A stretch of DNA of 64,000 bases from positions 930,001-994,000 of the forward strand of contig NZ_JACHNE010000001.1 in NCBI RefSeq assembly GCF_014205255.1, read 5' to 3'. The notes beneath the pieces were generated by a model. The model did not search any database. It was not told where the DNA came from and saw only the letters and a list, made by a program, of their open reading frames with translations. Source of the stretch: Streptomyces caelestis. GTDB lineage: Bacteria; Actinomycetota; Actinomycetes; Streptomycetales; Streptomycetaceae. Positions 44,413 to 52,920 of the stretch are shown here, piece by piece (the stretch's first letter is position 1; the number at the start of each line of letters is the position of its first letter). Made by a program: the position numbers and the translations under genes.

Positions 44413-45546
44413 ATGAGTGCGATGGATAACACCCCGGCCGGTCTGCAGCTGGAGACCGTGACCACGCTGGAGAAGGTCACAGCCGAGGAATGGGACGCCC
44501 TGGCCGAACCCGAGGGCTTCTACATGTCCCACGGCTGGCTGCGCTCGGTGGAGCGCGAGAGCGGTGCTTCGGTGACGTACCTCCTCGTGTACGCCGGCGA
44601 CCGGCTGGTGGGCGGGCTGCCGCTGTACGAGGTCGAGCGGGAGCACAACAAGTTCTACGCGCTGCGGCCCAGGCTGGAGCTGATGGGCGCCGGCGGGGAC
44701 TGGGGCGTGGCAGGGTCGCACCGCGGGTACAGCTGCGGCATCCCGCGGGCGGCGGAACACGAGGAGGCCGTCCTCGACCTGCTGCTCGCCGCCCGCCGCG
44801 AGCTCAGCCCGCCTGCCCGCGCGGGCTCGCTCTTCCTGTTCGCCACCAACCGCACGGCGGCGGCCCTGCACCGGCGCGGGGCCGCCGTCGACTTCGACTG
44901 TGGCGACGCGAGCCTGTACACCGGTGGGAAAAGTTTTCCGGAGTACTGCGCCAGGCTGGACAGCCGCCACCGCCGAAGCAGGCTCCAGCGCGAGTACGCC
45001 CGCTTCCTGGCGGCCGGTTACGAGCTCGGCCGACAGCGGCTGAGTGAGTGCCTGGACGAGGTGGCCCCGCTGCTGGCGAACCTCCAGGCAAAATACGGAC
45101 ATTCGACCTCCGCCGAGGAGATCCACCACGAATTCGCTGACCAGGCCACCTGCCTCGACGACCGGTCCGTGGTATTCACCGCCCGCTGCGGCGGGCGGCT
45201 GATCGGCGCCGCCGTGATGTACGAGTGGCGCGGCACCCTCTACGCTCGCGCCGCCGGGTTCGACTACGGGGCGCTGCGGGACGCCTACGAGTACTACGGC
45301 CTGTGCTACTACCTGCCGATCGACTACATGAGCGAGCACGGCCTGACTGCCCTCCACCTCGGCATCGGCGCCTACGGGGCCAAGGTAAAGCGCGGCGCCC
45401 GCCTGGTCCCGCTGTGGACGGTCGCGCTGCCCGACGACCCCGCCGACACCCCTCGCTTCACCCCACCGGACCTCACCCATTGGCAGATGGATCACGGCCC
45501 TGCCGCGGCCGCAGAGGACTGGCGGCACCCGTGGACCGCGCGTTGA
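44413..45546 (+). CDS. FemAB-like/GNAT-fold transferase (copy 2)
   Basis: This 377-residue paralogue of the protein at 35812-36960 has matching landmarks in the same order: AEEWDALAEPEGFYMSHGWL, GDRLVGGLPLYEV, GLCYYLPIDYMSEHGL and HLGIGAYGAKVKRGA. Conservation is highest in the C-terminal half and lower around the predicted acyl acceptor region, suggesting different substrates. It is the last gene of the plus-strand operon, 56 bp after the arginine oxidase. A role in adding an amino acid or acyl group to the arginine-derived unit or the finished chain is plausible. Confidence 0.78.
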   Translation: MSAMDNTPAGLQLETVTTLEKVTAEEWDALAEPEGFYMSHGWLRSVERESGASVTYLLVYAGDRLVGGLPLYEVEREHNKFYALRPRLELMGAGGDWGVAGSHRGYSCGIPRAAEHEEAVLDLLLAARRELSPPARAGSLFLFATNRTAAALHRRGAAVDFDCGDASLYTGGKSFPEYCARLDSRHRRSRLQREYARFLAAGYELGRQRLSECLDEVAPLLANLQAKYGHSTSAEEIHHEFADQATCLDDRSVVFTARCGGRLIGAAVMYEWRGTLYARAAGFDYGALRDAYEYYGLCYYLPIDYMSEHGLTALHLGIGAYGAKVKRGARLVPLWTVALPDDPADTPRFTPPDLTHWQMDHGPAAAAEDWRHPWTAR

Positions 45547-45550
45547 CCCG

Positions 45551-46010
45551 TCAGCCGCCCGACAACGCCAGCCTCGGGCACTGTTCAGGCGCCGCCGCCG
45601 CGCGAGCAGCGCTTTGGCCTGCTGCTGGTGTTGAATCGGCCATCGGTCCGTTGACCGCCGGGCGGAAGAACGCGGCGCCCACGCCGCTGGCCGCCGCGGC
45701 GAGCGACAGGCCCGACATGCTGGCGCTTCCCGTCGCCGTCAGCAGGGCGAGCTGCCCGGCCGCGTGCAGGGCTCTCCCCCACATGACGGCGCGCCGTCAG
45801 CCGGTCCGCCCATACGCTGGACGGGAGGTGGCACAGCTCCTCGGAGCTGGCCGGCACGGGCGAGCACAATGCCCAGATTGGTGGGGGAACCAGTGTTCCG
45901 CAGCACGGCGAGCTCCGGGACGATCGGCACGGCGGCGTTTCCGGTCTCGGCCAGAGTCCGCCCGTGCCAGGAGTGCCTGAAGGCCTGGTCCCGTAGCAGG
46001 GGCCCAGGAC
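45551..46010 (-). pseudogene. Decayed MFS exporter N-terminal fragment
   Basis: Pieces in different minus-strand frames line up with the start of DHA3-type MFS exporters: AETGNAAVPIVPELAVLRNT followed by GSPTNLGIVLA, a broken loop with WADRL and RRHV, and SGVGAAFFRPAVNG. At least three frameshifts interrupt it and the remaining two-thirds of the gene is absent. It marks a junction between the hybrid cluster and the peptide-headed operon. Confidence 0.65.
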
Positions 46011-46109
46011 GGTGGGTCCGATCGCCAGGATGGTGGTTCCCCAGTACTTCGTGGTGCCGCGTGTGCTCGTCGGCATGTTCGTGGCGATGGCGCCCGCCGC
46101 CCGCGCCGA

Positions 46110-46703
46110 TCAGGTCCGCAGCCGAAAGTTAGCCACCAGCGCGTATTTGTCGCCGCTCGATACGGTTTGCCCGCGGTGGCGCAGTTCGGACCGGAAGAGC
46201 ATCACCCGGCCCTGCCGGGCGGTGACCTCGAAGTCGGGCTCGCCGGACTCTGCCAGCTGGAACTGCGTGGCGCCTCCTCGTAGTTCGCCGTAGGGCAGAT
46301 AGAGCACCATGGTGAAGCAGCGGGGCCGCTCGGGGCTGGAGTCCCGGTGCCAGGGGAAGCTGTCGCCGCTGCGGGTGTGCTGGTACTCCAGCACGCACAG
46401 CTCGCTCGCGGCGCCGCCGGTCAGCAGCCGCTCGCCGGCCTGCTGGACGGCGTGTGTCACGTACTCGGCGAGTTCCAGCATCGTGTCGGTCATCCGGGTG
46501 CGCGGGATGTGCTGCTGCACTCGCCGGGTGACGTCCACGCTCTGCTGTGCCCGCAGCCCAAAGGGAGCGGGGGCCCACAGCGGGGAGTCCAGGATCACCC
46601 GCTGCATCCGGTCCGTCAGGTTGGTCGGCACCGAGTCGGTGGTGAAGACTCCCGCGGCGCTCTCCCGCCACTCCAGGGCGAGGTCTGCTGTGCTGCTCGG
46701 CAT
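46110..46703 (-). CDS. 2-oxoglutarate/Fe(II)-dependent oxygenase
   Basis: This 197-residue single-domain oxygenase has the facial triad in FPWHRDSS (HxD) and ELRHRGQT (distal His), with the 2-oxoglutarate arginine in ALVANFRL. It resembles prolyl-4-hydroxylase-type small 2OG oxygenases that hydroxylate amino acids or peptides. It is the last gene of the minus-strand operon headed by a 21-residue peptide ORF, so that peptide, or a small acid activated by the adjacent ligase, is a possible substrate (inference). Confidence 0.85.
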   Translation of the reverse strand: MPSSTADLALEWRESAAGVFTTDSVPTNLTDRMQRVILDSPLWAPAPFGLRAQQSVDVTRRVQQHIPRTRMTDTMLELAEYVTHAVQQAGERLLTGGAASELCVLEYQHTRSGDSFPWHRDSSPERPRCFTMVLYLPYGELRGGATQFQLAESGEPDFEVTARQGRVMLFRSELRHRGQTVSSGDKYALVANFRLRT

Positions 46704-46704
46704 G

Positions 46705-48192
46705 TCAACTCCAGTGGTCCACAGAGACGATGGGCAGGCCGGAACTCGCGGCGTCGCCCGGCCTGACGAGGGCCACCGTGCGCCGGTACATGCCCGCGAG
46801 GTCGTACTTGTCGTTGGCGGTGCGCGGCAGCGGGGAGCGCGAAACGATCAGATAGCCGGGGCGGGTGCCGTGCGGGAGCTGGGCCAGGAAGTCCCGCTGC
46901 AGGCTCCGGCACTCCTCGCCGGACGGGCCGTGCACGATCAGCGCGATGTCCTCGCCGAGCCGCTCAGACGGCAGCGCCTGAACGACGGCCTCCTTGGCCC
47001 GCAGGGTCCGGCGGGCGGCGTCCACCAGGGTCGCGGCGCAAATGTTGACTCCGCCCCTAATCACCATGTCCCGGCTGCGCCCGACGATGACGTAGCCGTC
47101 CGCCGTCGCCCGGGCCAGATCGCCGGTCCGGTACCAACCGTCGGCATCGGTCTCCAGCGGCCGCGGCCGTCCGTCGCGGACGACGGCCGCCGCCTGCGGG
47201 TAACCGCGCGCGAGCAGATGTCCGTACGGTTCGGCCTCCCTGCTCTGCCCGGCCACCGGTTCGATCCGGCACTCCACCCCCGGGAACGGCCGGCCGACGA
47301 AGCCGGTCGGCGGGAGAAACCCGGGGTCTATGCGGGCCGACAGCACGGCGTTGGTGAACTCTGTCATCCCGTACAGGACGGTGACCCGGCTGCCGAGCGC
47401 GTGCAGCGCACCCACGAGGGTGCCCTCCACGGCCATGCCGCCGGTGATGATCTGCCCGGGCCAGCCGTCCGCGGCGGACGGACCGGAGCGCTTGCCGAGG
47501 AGGTCGAACAGCACGGTGGGGACCCCGGCGAGGTGAGTGGGACGGTACCGGTCCACCCACTCCGCGAGGATCCCGGGCTTCGCCTCGGGCGGCAGCAACA
47601 GTACGGCTCCGGAGGCGAGGGCCGCGCGCAGGCCCACCACACTGCCGCCGACATGCCACAGGGGGGCGGTGACGAGGTAGCGCGCTTCGGCGCCGAGCCC
47701 GGTGCGGTCTGCGAATGCACGCGCATTGCGGACGAGGGCGGTCCTGGAGAGGAAGACGGTCGTGCCGGAACCCGTCGACCCTGAAGTGCTGATGGCCAGC
47801 CCCCAGTCAGGGTCCGGTTCCGCGAAGGGCTCGGAGTCGGGGAGCTTCTCGATCTCCAGCCGGGCGGCCGGGCCGGGCGACAGATGCGCGAGCACCGTGG
47901 CTCCGGAGGACCGGGCGGCCGCACGGAGCGCCGTGTGGTCGGAGCGCGGCGCCAACGGTAAGGGCACCAGCCCGAGTTCCTCGGCGGCGAACTGAAGGGC
48001 GACGGCCTGCACGCTGTTGCGCAGCGCGATGGCCAGCGCTGTTCCCGGCTTGAGGTCGCGGACCCGCGTCCGCACCAGGTCGGCCGTGGCGCGGACCAGC
48101 TCACGCAATGCATTCTGATCGAGCGCGCTGGGGGTGCCGGTCAGCGCGTCCGCCGCTATCAGCACGGGCCGCGATGACGAGGGCTCGGTCAT
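46705..48192 (-). CDS. Class I adenylate-forming ligase (acyl-CoA synthetase-like)
   Basis: The ATG at 48192 overlaps the CoaX stop (ATGA) and gives 495 residues. Motifs are STSGSTGSGTTVFL (P-loop), VTVLYGMTEF (A5), WYRTGDLA (A7), VGRSRDMVIRGG (hinge) and a C-terminal lysine in TANDKYD. It is most like small-acid CoA ligases (OSB- and benzoate/acyl-type) rather than NRPS A domains, and no carrier domain is attached. With a CoaX-type kinase upstream and a crotonase divergent at 49824, a CoA-thioester pathway is suggested. Confidence 0.85.
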   Translation of the reverse strand: MTEPSSSRPVLIAADALTGTPSALDQNALRELVRATADLVRTRVRDLKPGTALAIALRNSVQAVALQFAAEELGLVPLPLAPRSDHTALRAAARSSGATVLAHLSPGPAARLEIEKLPDSEPFAEPDPDWGLAISTSGSTGSGTTVFLSRTALVRNARAFADRTGLGAEARYLVTAPLWHVGGSVVGLRAALASGAVLLLPPEAKPGILAEWVDRYRPTHLAGVPTVLFDLLGKRSGPSAADGWPGQIITGGMAVEGTLVGALHALGSRVTVLYGMTEFTNAVLSARIDPGFLPPTGFVGRPFPGVECRIEPVAGQSREAEPYGHLLARGYPQAAAVVRDGRPRPLETDADGWYRTGDLARATADGYVIVGRSRDMVIRGGVNICAATLVDAARRTLRAKEAVVQALPSERLGEDIALIVHGPSGEECRSLQRDFLAQLPHGTRPGYLIVSRSPLPRTANDKYDLAGMYRRTVALVRPGDAASSGLPIVSVDHWS

Positions 48193-48971
48193 GCGCACAC
48201 TCCGGTGGTCAGCCGTACATACTCGGCGATGCCGCGCAGGTTCAGGTGGGGGTCGTAGGGCAGGCCCTCGGGGAACAGGTCGAGGAACGGCACGCACCCG
48301 CCGCCGGTGAGAACCGCGGGCAGGTCCGCGCCAGCGAACTCCCGGACATGGCTGATCAGTCCGCCGACGACCGAGGGCACCACCACCCGGCCGCCGCGGC
48401 GCAGCGCCTCCTCGGTGGTGTCCGGCATACCGGTGGGCCGGCCACCGCCCGGCACCGAGAACGCCGGCAGGGGCAGTCCGGTTCGGTCCCGGAGCGCCCG
48501 GTAGGACAGATCAACACCGGGATACACGATGCCTCCGGCGTACGCCCCGTCCGCCGTGACGAGGTCGACGCACAGGGCCGTGCCCATGTCCACGACCACG
48601 GCTTGCGACCCGAACCGCCGGTATGCGCCGAGCGCCGCGGCGAGCCGGTCCGTGCCGAGCCGTTCGGGATTGCGGGTGCGGACCCGGCCGGGCAGCGCGG
48701 CTGCGGTCATGTACTCCACCGAGCACGAGCGACGGCGGCGTAGCGTGTGCATGGCCGTCCTCACCCGGCCGGCCGGGTCGGAGACGACAAGCCGCGGCCG
48801 CGTGGTCGCTGGAGCTTCGCACAACAGAGAGTCGAGAAAATCAGCGAGCCGGAGATCGTCCTCGGTACCGGCCTCGGCAACCGGAGTCGCGGATACCTCG
48901 CCCAGGGAACCGTCCGGCCGTAACGCAGCGACCTTGATCCGGGTATTTCCCGCATCTATCAGAAAGTGCAA
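48189..48971 (-). CDS. coaX: Type III pantothenate kinase
   Basis: This 260-residue ASKHA-fold kinase has the expected LIDAGNTRIK phosphate loop, the GTDRLAALGAYR pantothenate-binding region, VVVDMGTALCVD and a GGGC segment. CoaX phosphorylates pantothenate in the first step of CoA synthesis. The TTG start has GAAGGGTGA upstream. Streptomyces normally carries a housekeeping copy elsewhere. A copy within a biosynthetic operon could boost CoA supply, act on a pantothenate-like metabolite, or replace an inhibited enzyme. Confidence 0.88.
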   Translation of the reverse strand: MHFLIDAGNTRIKVAALRPDGSLGEVSATPVAEAGTEDDLRLADFLDSLLCEAPATTRPRLVVSDPAGRVRTAMHTLRRRRSCSVEYMTAAALPGRVRTRNPERLGTDRLAAALGAYRRFGSQAVVVDMGTALCVDLVTADGAYAGGIVYPGVDLSYRALRDRTGLPLPAFSVPGGGRPTGMPDTTEEALRRGGRVVVPSVVGGLISHVREFAGADLPAVLTGGGCVPFLDLFPEGLPYDPHLNLRGIAEYVRLTTGVCA

Positions 48972-48992
48972 GAATCACCCTTCGTGATCGAC

Positions 48993-49568
48993 TTATTGAT
49001 CGAGAAGCACGACGCGGCTCGACACCAGTTCCGTCTTTTCCCATTCTGGGCGGAGAATGGAAAAGACATCGAGATCCACAAATCCGTCGTCCCGCCGGAC
49101 ATGAGAACGTAGGGTGCCCTCGTGGGTGAGCCCCAGCTTTCTCATCACCTGTGCGGCGCCGCCATTGGTGCGCATCGAGCGGCCGACTACCTTGTAAACC
49201 TCAGGGCGGCGCAGGAATATGTTGGCCAGCGCGGCACCGTGCAGCAACGTGCCCCACCCTTGGCGCACCGGGAGCCCCGGGGCGAGCATGATTTCCGACT
49301 CGTAGACATGCTCGAAGGGCCATTCGACCCGCCCGGCCGAGAAAGCCATGATGGCGCTGTCCGCCGACTCCAGGATGTAGGCCCCGCTCAGCGGGTCCTT
49401 TCTGGTGCGCCGGACAAGGGCGAGTAGATCCTCTTCCGAGGCAGCCTCGCCACGCGCGGAAAACTGTTCCAGCGCACTATCGGTCTGCAGCCAGGAGGCC
49501 ACCAGCCCGACGTCCTGAATGTCGAACTTCCGAATGTGCACGGTCATTTCGGTCGGGGTCGCCATCAT
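48993..49568 (-). CDS. GNAT-family N-acetyltransferase
   Basis: This 191-residue protein is a RimJ/RimL-type GNAT domain. It has VRQGWGTLLHGAALANIFL for the acetyl-CoA pyrophosphate loop and EVYKVVGRSMRTNGGAAQVMRKLGLTHEGT for the C-terminal motif. It begins 24 bp after the stop of the short peptide ORF at 49592-49657 and precedes coaX, so peptide and GNAT are almost certainly on one transcript. Acetylation of the peptide's N-terminus or of a lysine is possible; so is small-molecule acylation or resistance. Confidence 0.85.
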   Translation of the reverse strand: MMATPTEMTVHIRKFDIQDVGLVASWLQTDSALEQFSARGEAASEEDLLALVRRTRKDPLSGAYILESADSAIMAFSAGRVEWPFEHVYESEIMLAPGLPVRQGWGTLLHGAALANIFLRRPEVYKVVGRSMRTNGGAAQVMRKLGLTHEGTLRSHVRRDDGFVDLDVFSILRPEWEKTELVSSRVVLLDQ

Positions 49569-49591
49569 GGCTTTCGGTCGCGAACGGTGGC

Positions 49592-49657
49592 TCAGATGAC
49601 GTCGCCCGAGTCGGTCGTCGGCTTGGGGTGAATGGTCGTTCCAATGCGCTTCAGCAT
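49592..49657 (-). CDS. 21-residue peptide ORF heading an operon
   Basis: An ATG at 49657 opens a 21-codon frame ending at TGA 49592-49594. It is preceded by an excellent ribosome binding site (AGAGGAGGGA, six bases upstream). The peptide begins MLKRIGTTIHPKPTT and ends DSGDVI, with no cysteine. It is followed closely by GNAT, CoaX, ligase and 2OG-oxygenase genes, all on the same strand. The strong initiation signal argues for real translation. It could be a ribosomal peptide substrate, a scaffold, or a regulatory leader peptide. No family was recognised. Confidence 0.6.
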   Translation of the reverse strand: MLKRIGTTIHPKPTTDSGDVI

Positions 49658-49823
49658 GCGGATTCCCTCCTCTGGAACACAGGGCCGTGAATATGAAAAC
49701 TCACCGAACCTTTGTACCATGGAAGATCGACAGCAGGCTGTGACGTGCATCACTCCGCTGTAACAAGGTGCACTATGCCAGTTTCGCCTGTCATGCGAAT
49801 AGTCTGAGTTTCTGGGGGCACAT

Positions 49824-50630
49824 ATGACGGTCCGGATAGACCGCGAAGCGGAACACGTAACTCTACTTGTGGAGAATCCAGAGAAGCGGAATGCGCTCTA
49901 TACTGAGGATCTACCCGAACTGCTACGGCTGGCCCAGCAGGCCGTGGACAGTGGAGCAAAATCTCTGGCGCTTCGTGGCACCGCGGGAAATTTCTGCACG
50001 GGCACCGTGGTCGAGGGGGCCGTCGACCCCCGGGCCATCTTGCTCCGCACTCAGAAATTTCAGCAATTCGCGGCGGCCTTCGCAGCGCTCCCACTGCCCA
50101 CCCTCGCCGTGGTCGAGGGCTATGCGGTGGGCGGCGGCTTCGAGCTGTCCCTGTGCTGCGATTTCGTACTGGCAGCCGAGGACGCGCAATGGGGTATGCC
50201 TGAGGCGGATCTGGGACTCACGCCGTCGTGGGGGGTGAGTCGTCTAGTGGCCAGGGCCGGGGTGCAGTTCGCCCGTCAGATCCTGCTGCTCGGCGCCATC
50301 CATCCGGCGGCGACCGCAGTGGAGCGCGGCATCTGGGACCGCCTTTGCCCAGCGCAGGACTTGGACCACGCTGTGACGGAATGGCACCGGCTGATCGCCG
50401 TGAAGAACCCCCAGACCCTGCGGCAGATGAAGACCCTGCTCAACTCACTGGCCGAACCCGGCCCGCGCGAATGGGGGCTGGAGATGCTCAGCGCAGGCTG
50501 GTCATGGGCGGCGGAGGGCCACTGGCGGGCGCCCGACGGCGACGACGGGCGAAGCGTCCGCAGCTTCACGGAAGGCACCCCGCCCTGGACCGTCCGGCGC
50601 GCGGCGTCACGCGACTTCTGGACCGGCTGA
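49824..50630 (+). CDS. Enoyl-CoA hydratase/isomerase (crotonase) family protein
   Basis: This 268-residue crotonase-fold protein has NPEKRNALYTED near the N-terminus, the GYAVGGGFELSLCCDFVLAAEDA core with the oxyanion-hole glycines, and MPEADLGLTPSWG with the family's acidic residue. The superfamily includes hydratases, isomerases, dehydrations and C-C cleavages of CoA- or carrier-bound acyl chains. It is divergent from the peptide/GNAT operon, separated by a 166-bp AT-rich promoter region, and its 3' end overlaps the convergent HPr-kinase-like gene by 24 bp. Confidence 0.85.
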   Translation: MTVRIDREAEHVTLLVENPEKRNALYTEDLPELLRLAQQAVDSGAKSLALRGTAGNFCTGTVVEGAVDPRAILLRTQKFQQFAAAFAALPLPTLAVVEGYAVGGGFELSLCCDFVLAAEDAQWGMPEADLGLTPSWGVSRLVARAGVQFARQILLLGAIHPAATAVERGIWDRLCPAQDLDHAVTEWHRLIAVKNPQTLRQMKTLLNSLAEPGPREWGLEMLSAGWSWAAEGHWRAPDGDDGRSVRSFTEGTPPWTVRRAASRDFWTG

Positions 50631-51761
50631 ACCGGACCTCACCACGGTCCCGTCGCTAAGGAAATTCCCCAGCACGTCGATGGCCGCGTCCACGTCCCGC
50701 CCGCCCCGCAGTTGGACCGCGTCGATCTTCCCGCACTCCTCTACGAGCCGCAGAGCAGCGGGCGGCAAGGGCAGCGGCGCTGGGTAGCCGAAGCCGGTCC
50801 AGACAGGCCATGCCGGGTCGAAGATCGGGGCCTCCGCATGCAGTCGGCCGGGAACCTCCTGCGCTGGCACCACGGCAAGCCCGGCCCGATCACCGGCCGT
50901 CAATCGGGGCCACACCAGGCAGGCGAGGCCGGCGGACGGCAGCGGGGTCGTCCCGAACCAGGAGGCCACGCGTCGAGAGCCCACTTCGATCTTCCGCTCC
51001 CTCTCGCGCCAGTCGGACGCAGCGACGAACGGGAACACCTCCTGGTAAGGGTCGAGATGCCGCAGCAGTCCCAGTCCCCGCAGGGTGCCCGCCGCCATCC
51101 GCACGGGCAGCGGGATACCGAAGGCCTTGACCGCTGTATGCCCAACACTGGCCTCGGAGTCGTCCGTGGCACGCAGCATCACCAGGTCGTTCGTGATGAA
51201 CAGGCCTCCCAGCCGTTGCATGGCCGCCAGGGCGAGGGTCGTCTTGCCCGAACCGGACGACCCCGCGAAGACGACCGCTTTGCCGTCCACCGCGACACAG
51301 GAAGCGTGTACCGGCACGCAGTTGCGCTCCTGGACCAACAGCGAAACCAGCACCGTCCGAACCACACGCACGCCTTCGAGCAGCAGCGCCTCGGGATCGG
51401 CCGCCCACAGGTCCACCTGACGCCGTCCCGGGTCCGACCGGTAGACGAACCGGCCCGTCCGGTCCACCGCGTTGCGCACGCCGCCGGGACGAGGCTGGTC
51501 GATCAGCAGACTGCGGTGAATCTCGATCGGAACCGGCCGCAGCAGCCCCGCGCGGGTCACCTCCGCCCGACGCGCCTCCACCTCCTGCGCGGGTACAAGA
51601 TGCAGCCGGACGAGAGCGTCGCTGTTCTTCCCCGCGTTCTCCGCGACCCGGAAATACGGCTCATATGCCACAGAGGCATACGTGTGGAATGAGTCCCACC
51701 CGTCCGACTCCACCCCCACGCTCAGACCCTCGCACGAGATACAGACGCGCGGCATGCTCAT
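50607..51761 (-). CDS. HPr-kinase-like P-loop protein
   Basis: The ATG at 51761 overlaps the stop of the preceding gene (ATGA), giving 384 residues. The C-terminal half has a Walker A loop FAGSSGSGKTTLALAAM (about residue 180) preceded by NCVPVHASCVAVDG and followed by LFITNDLVMLR, the layout of HprK-related kinases. Such proteins accompany lasso-peptide clusters (paeninodin-type), where they phosphorylate the precursor's terminal serine. In actinobacteria they also occur in other peptide loci. The N-terminal about 150 residues have no recognised domain. It is transcribed in the same direction as the PqqD/asparagine-synthetase operon upstream. Confidence 0.75.
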   Translation of the reverse strand: MSMPRVCISCEGLSVGVESDGWDSFHTYASVAYEPYFRVAENAGKNSDALVRLHLVPAQEVEARRAEVTRAGLLRPVPIEIHRSLLIDQPRPGGVRNAVDRTGRFVYRSDPGRRQVDLWAADPEALLLEGVRVVRTVLVSLLVQERNCVPVHASCVAVDGKAVVFAGSSGSGKTTLALAAMQRLGGLFITNDLVMLRATDDSEASVGHTAVKAFGIPLPVRMAAGTLRGLGLLRHLDPYQEVFPFVAASDWRERERKIEVGSRRVASWFGTTPLPSAGLACLVWPRLTAGDRAGLAVVPAQEVPGRLHAEAPIFDPAWPVWTGFGYPAPLPLPPAALRLVEECGKIDAVQLRGGRDVDAAIDVLGNFLSDGTVVRSGSAGPEVA

Positions 51762-52330
51762 CGGACGGCTCCCTCGGCGTCGGCCCGCACATACTCGACC
51801 AGTAGATCCGTCCGTGATCCATATGCAGTAAGGGTCCAAGACCCATCCACGGCCACCGCAGTCCCGGCGGGCACCGCGAGTGCAAGGGCGCACCCGCCAT
51901 CGGAGGTGAGAACGATGTCGCCCTCACCTTGCGCAAACGGTTCAGTCTCATCAATTGCCAGGGCCAACAGCACCGTCAGCGCCCGAGAGCCACCGGAGAA
52001 GCACGCTTCGGCTACCCGCGCTGAGGTATGGCTGCCCCGTCGGAATTCCTGGCACGCGACGGCTGGCCAGGTGCGGTCTCCGAAGACGCTGTGCTCCGTC
52101 TCCAGGATGTGTGCGTCAACCAGTCGATGCACCGCTTCCGCGTAAATCAACATCTCAGGCGTCATTCGCTCGCCTGGTAGCACCGCAGAGCCGACGGCTC
52201 CCGACGAATTCCAGTCTTCCGACACCTCCAGCAGCGCCCGGAGCCGCCGACACTCGTGCTCATAGAGAAGCGTCGTGCAAAAAGCTCCCGGAGCGATACG
52301 TTCCGGCGCGATTGCGTCCAGTCTGTGCAT
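51758..52330 (-). CDS. Uncharacterised 190-residue protein coupled to the HPr-kinase-like gene
   Basis: The ATG at 52330 has GGGGGAG upstream and the reading frame has normal Streptomyces codon bias. I do not recognise the family. The N-terminus (FCTTLLYEHECRRLRALLEV) is helical; the central FRRGSHTSARVAEACFSGGSRALT followed by VLLALAID could be a binding core; the C-terminal third looks beta-rich. It has no signal peptide or membrane segment. Its stop overlaps the kinase start by four bases, so the two proteins are probably made together. Confidence 0.65.
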   Translation of the reverse strand: MHRLDAIAPERIAPGAFCTTLLYEHECRRLRALLEVSEDWNSSGAVGSAVLPGERMTPEMLIYAEAVHRLVDAHILETEHSVFGDRTWPAVACQEFRRGSHTSARVAEACFSGGSRALTVLLALAIDETEPFAQGEGDIVLTSDGGCALALAVPAGTAVAVDGSWTLTAYGSRTDLLVEYVRADAEGAVR

Positions 52331-52920
52331 GCGTGTCTCCCCCGATGATCCGGACCATTACGTACCTGGTCGCGCTCAACATCCCCGGACTCTACGTCAA
52401 CGCGTCCCAACAACGGCACACACGTTCGCGGTGCCGCAGGGTCAGAAGTGGGCAATTGGTGGCGTGATCCGCCGGGCGGCTGCCGCCGTGACCTCCGTGG
52501 GCGTGCAGGCGTGCAGGCGTGCAGCAAAAGCGTTGAGCGAGCGGTCCAGTCGTGCCCGGCGATCGAACCGTTCACGGGCGAGAGCCTGTGTAACGGCCTC
52601 GCTGGGTTTCCCGGCTGCGCAGGAGCCGGCGCCTGGCCTTCCACTCCGGGTCCGCGGCGGCCCAGTAGCTCCCCGGTGAACCTTCTGTGTGGAGGACAGA
52701 AAGATCAACCCGAACCACAGGTGTTCTGTATCCAGGGGTGACGACCACACCGCTGATCAGAGTGTGACAGGCAGTCAACCTAGGCACGCTTGCACCGCTC
52801 GAGTTCGAACACCTCACACACCTGTTCCTCGTCACACGATGAACACTGGGCACCCGCCTGTACTTAAATGACCGTCCCACCCACGCAGCGCCTGCGCCAG
52901 CTTCGGGCCAGGGAAGGCTC
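52331..52920. other. 590-bp gap without a clear gene
   Basis: No convincing start, ribosome binding site and frame combination is present. Two minus-strand pieces in different frames look faintly coding: YWAAADPEWKARRRLLRS near 52630-52690 and SEAVTQALARERFDRRARLD near 52540-52600. This could be a small gene broken by a frameshift, perhaps an antitoxin-like protein. The lower-GC part at 52690-52870 could hold a promoter. Confidence 0.4.
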
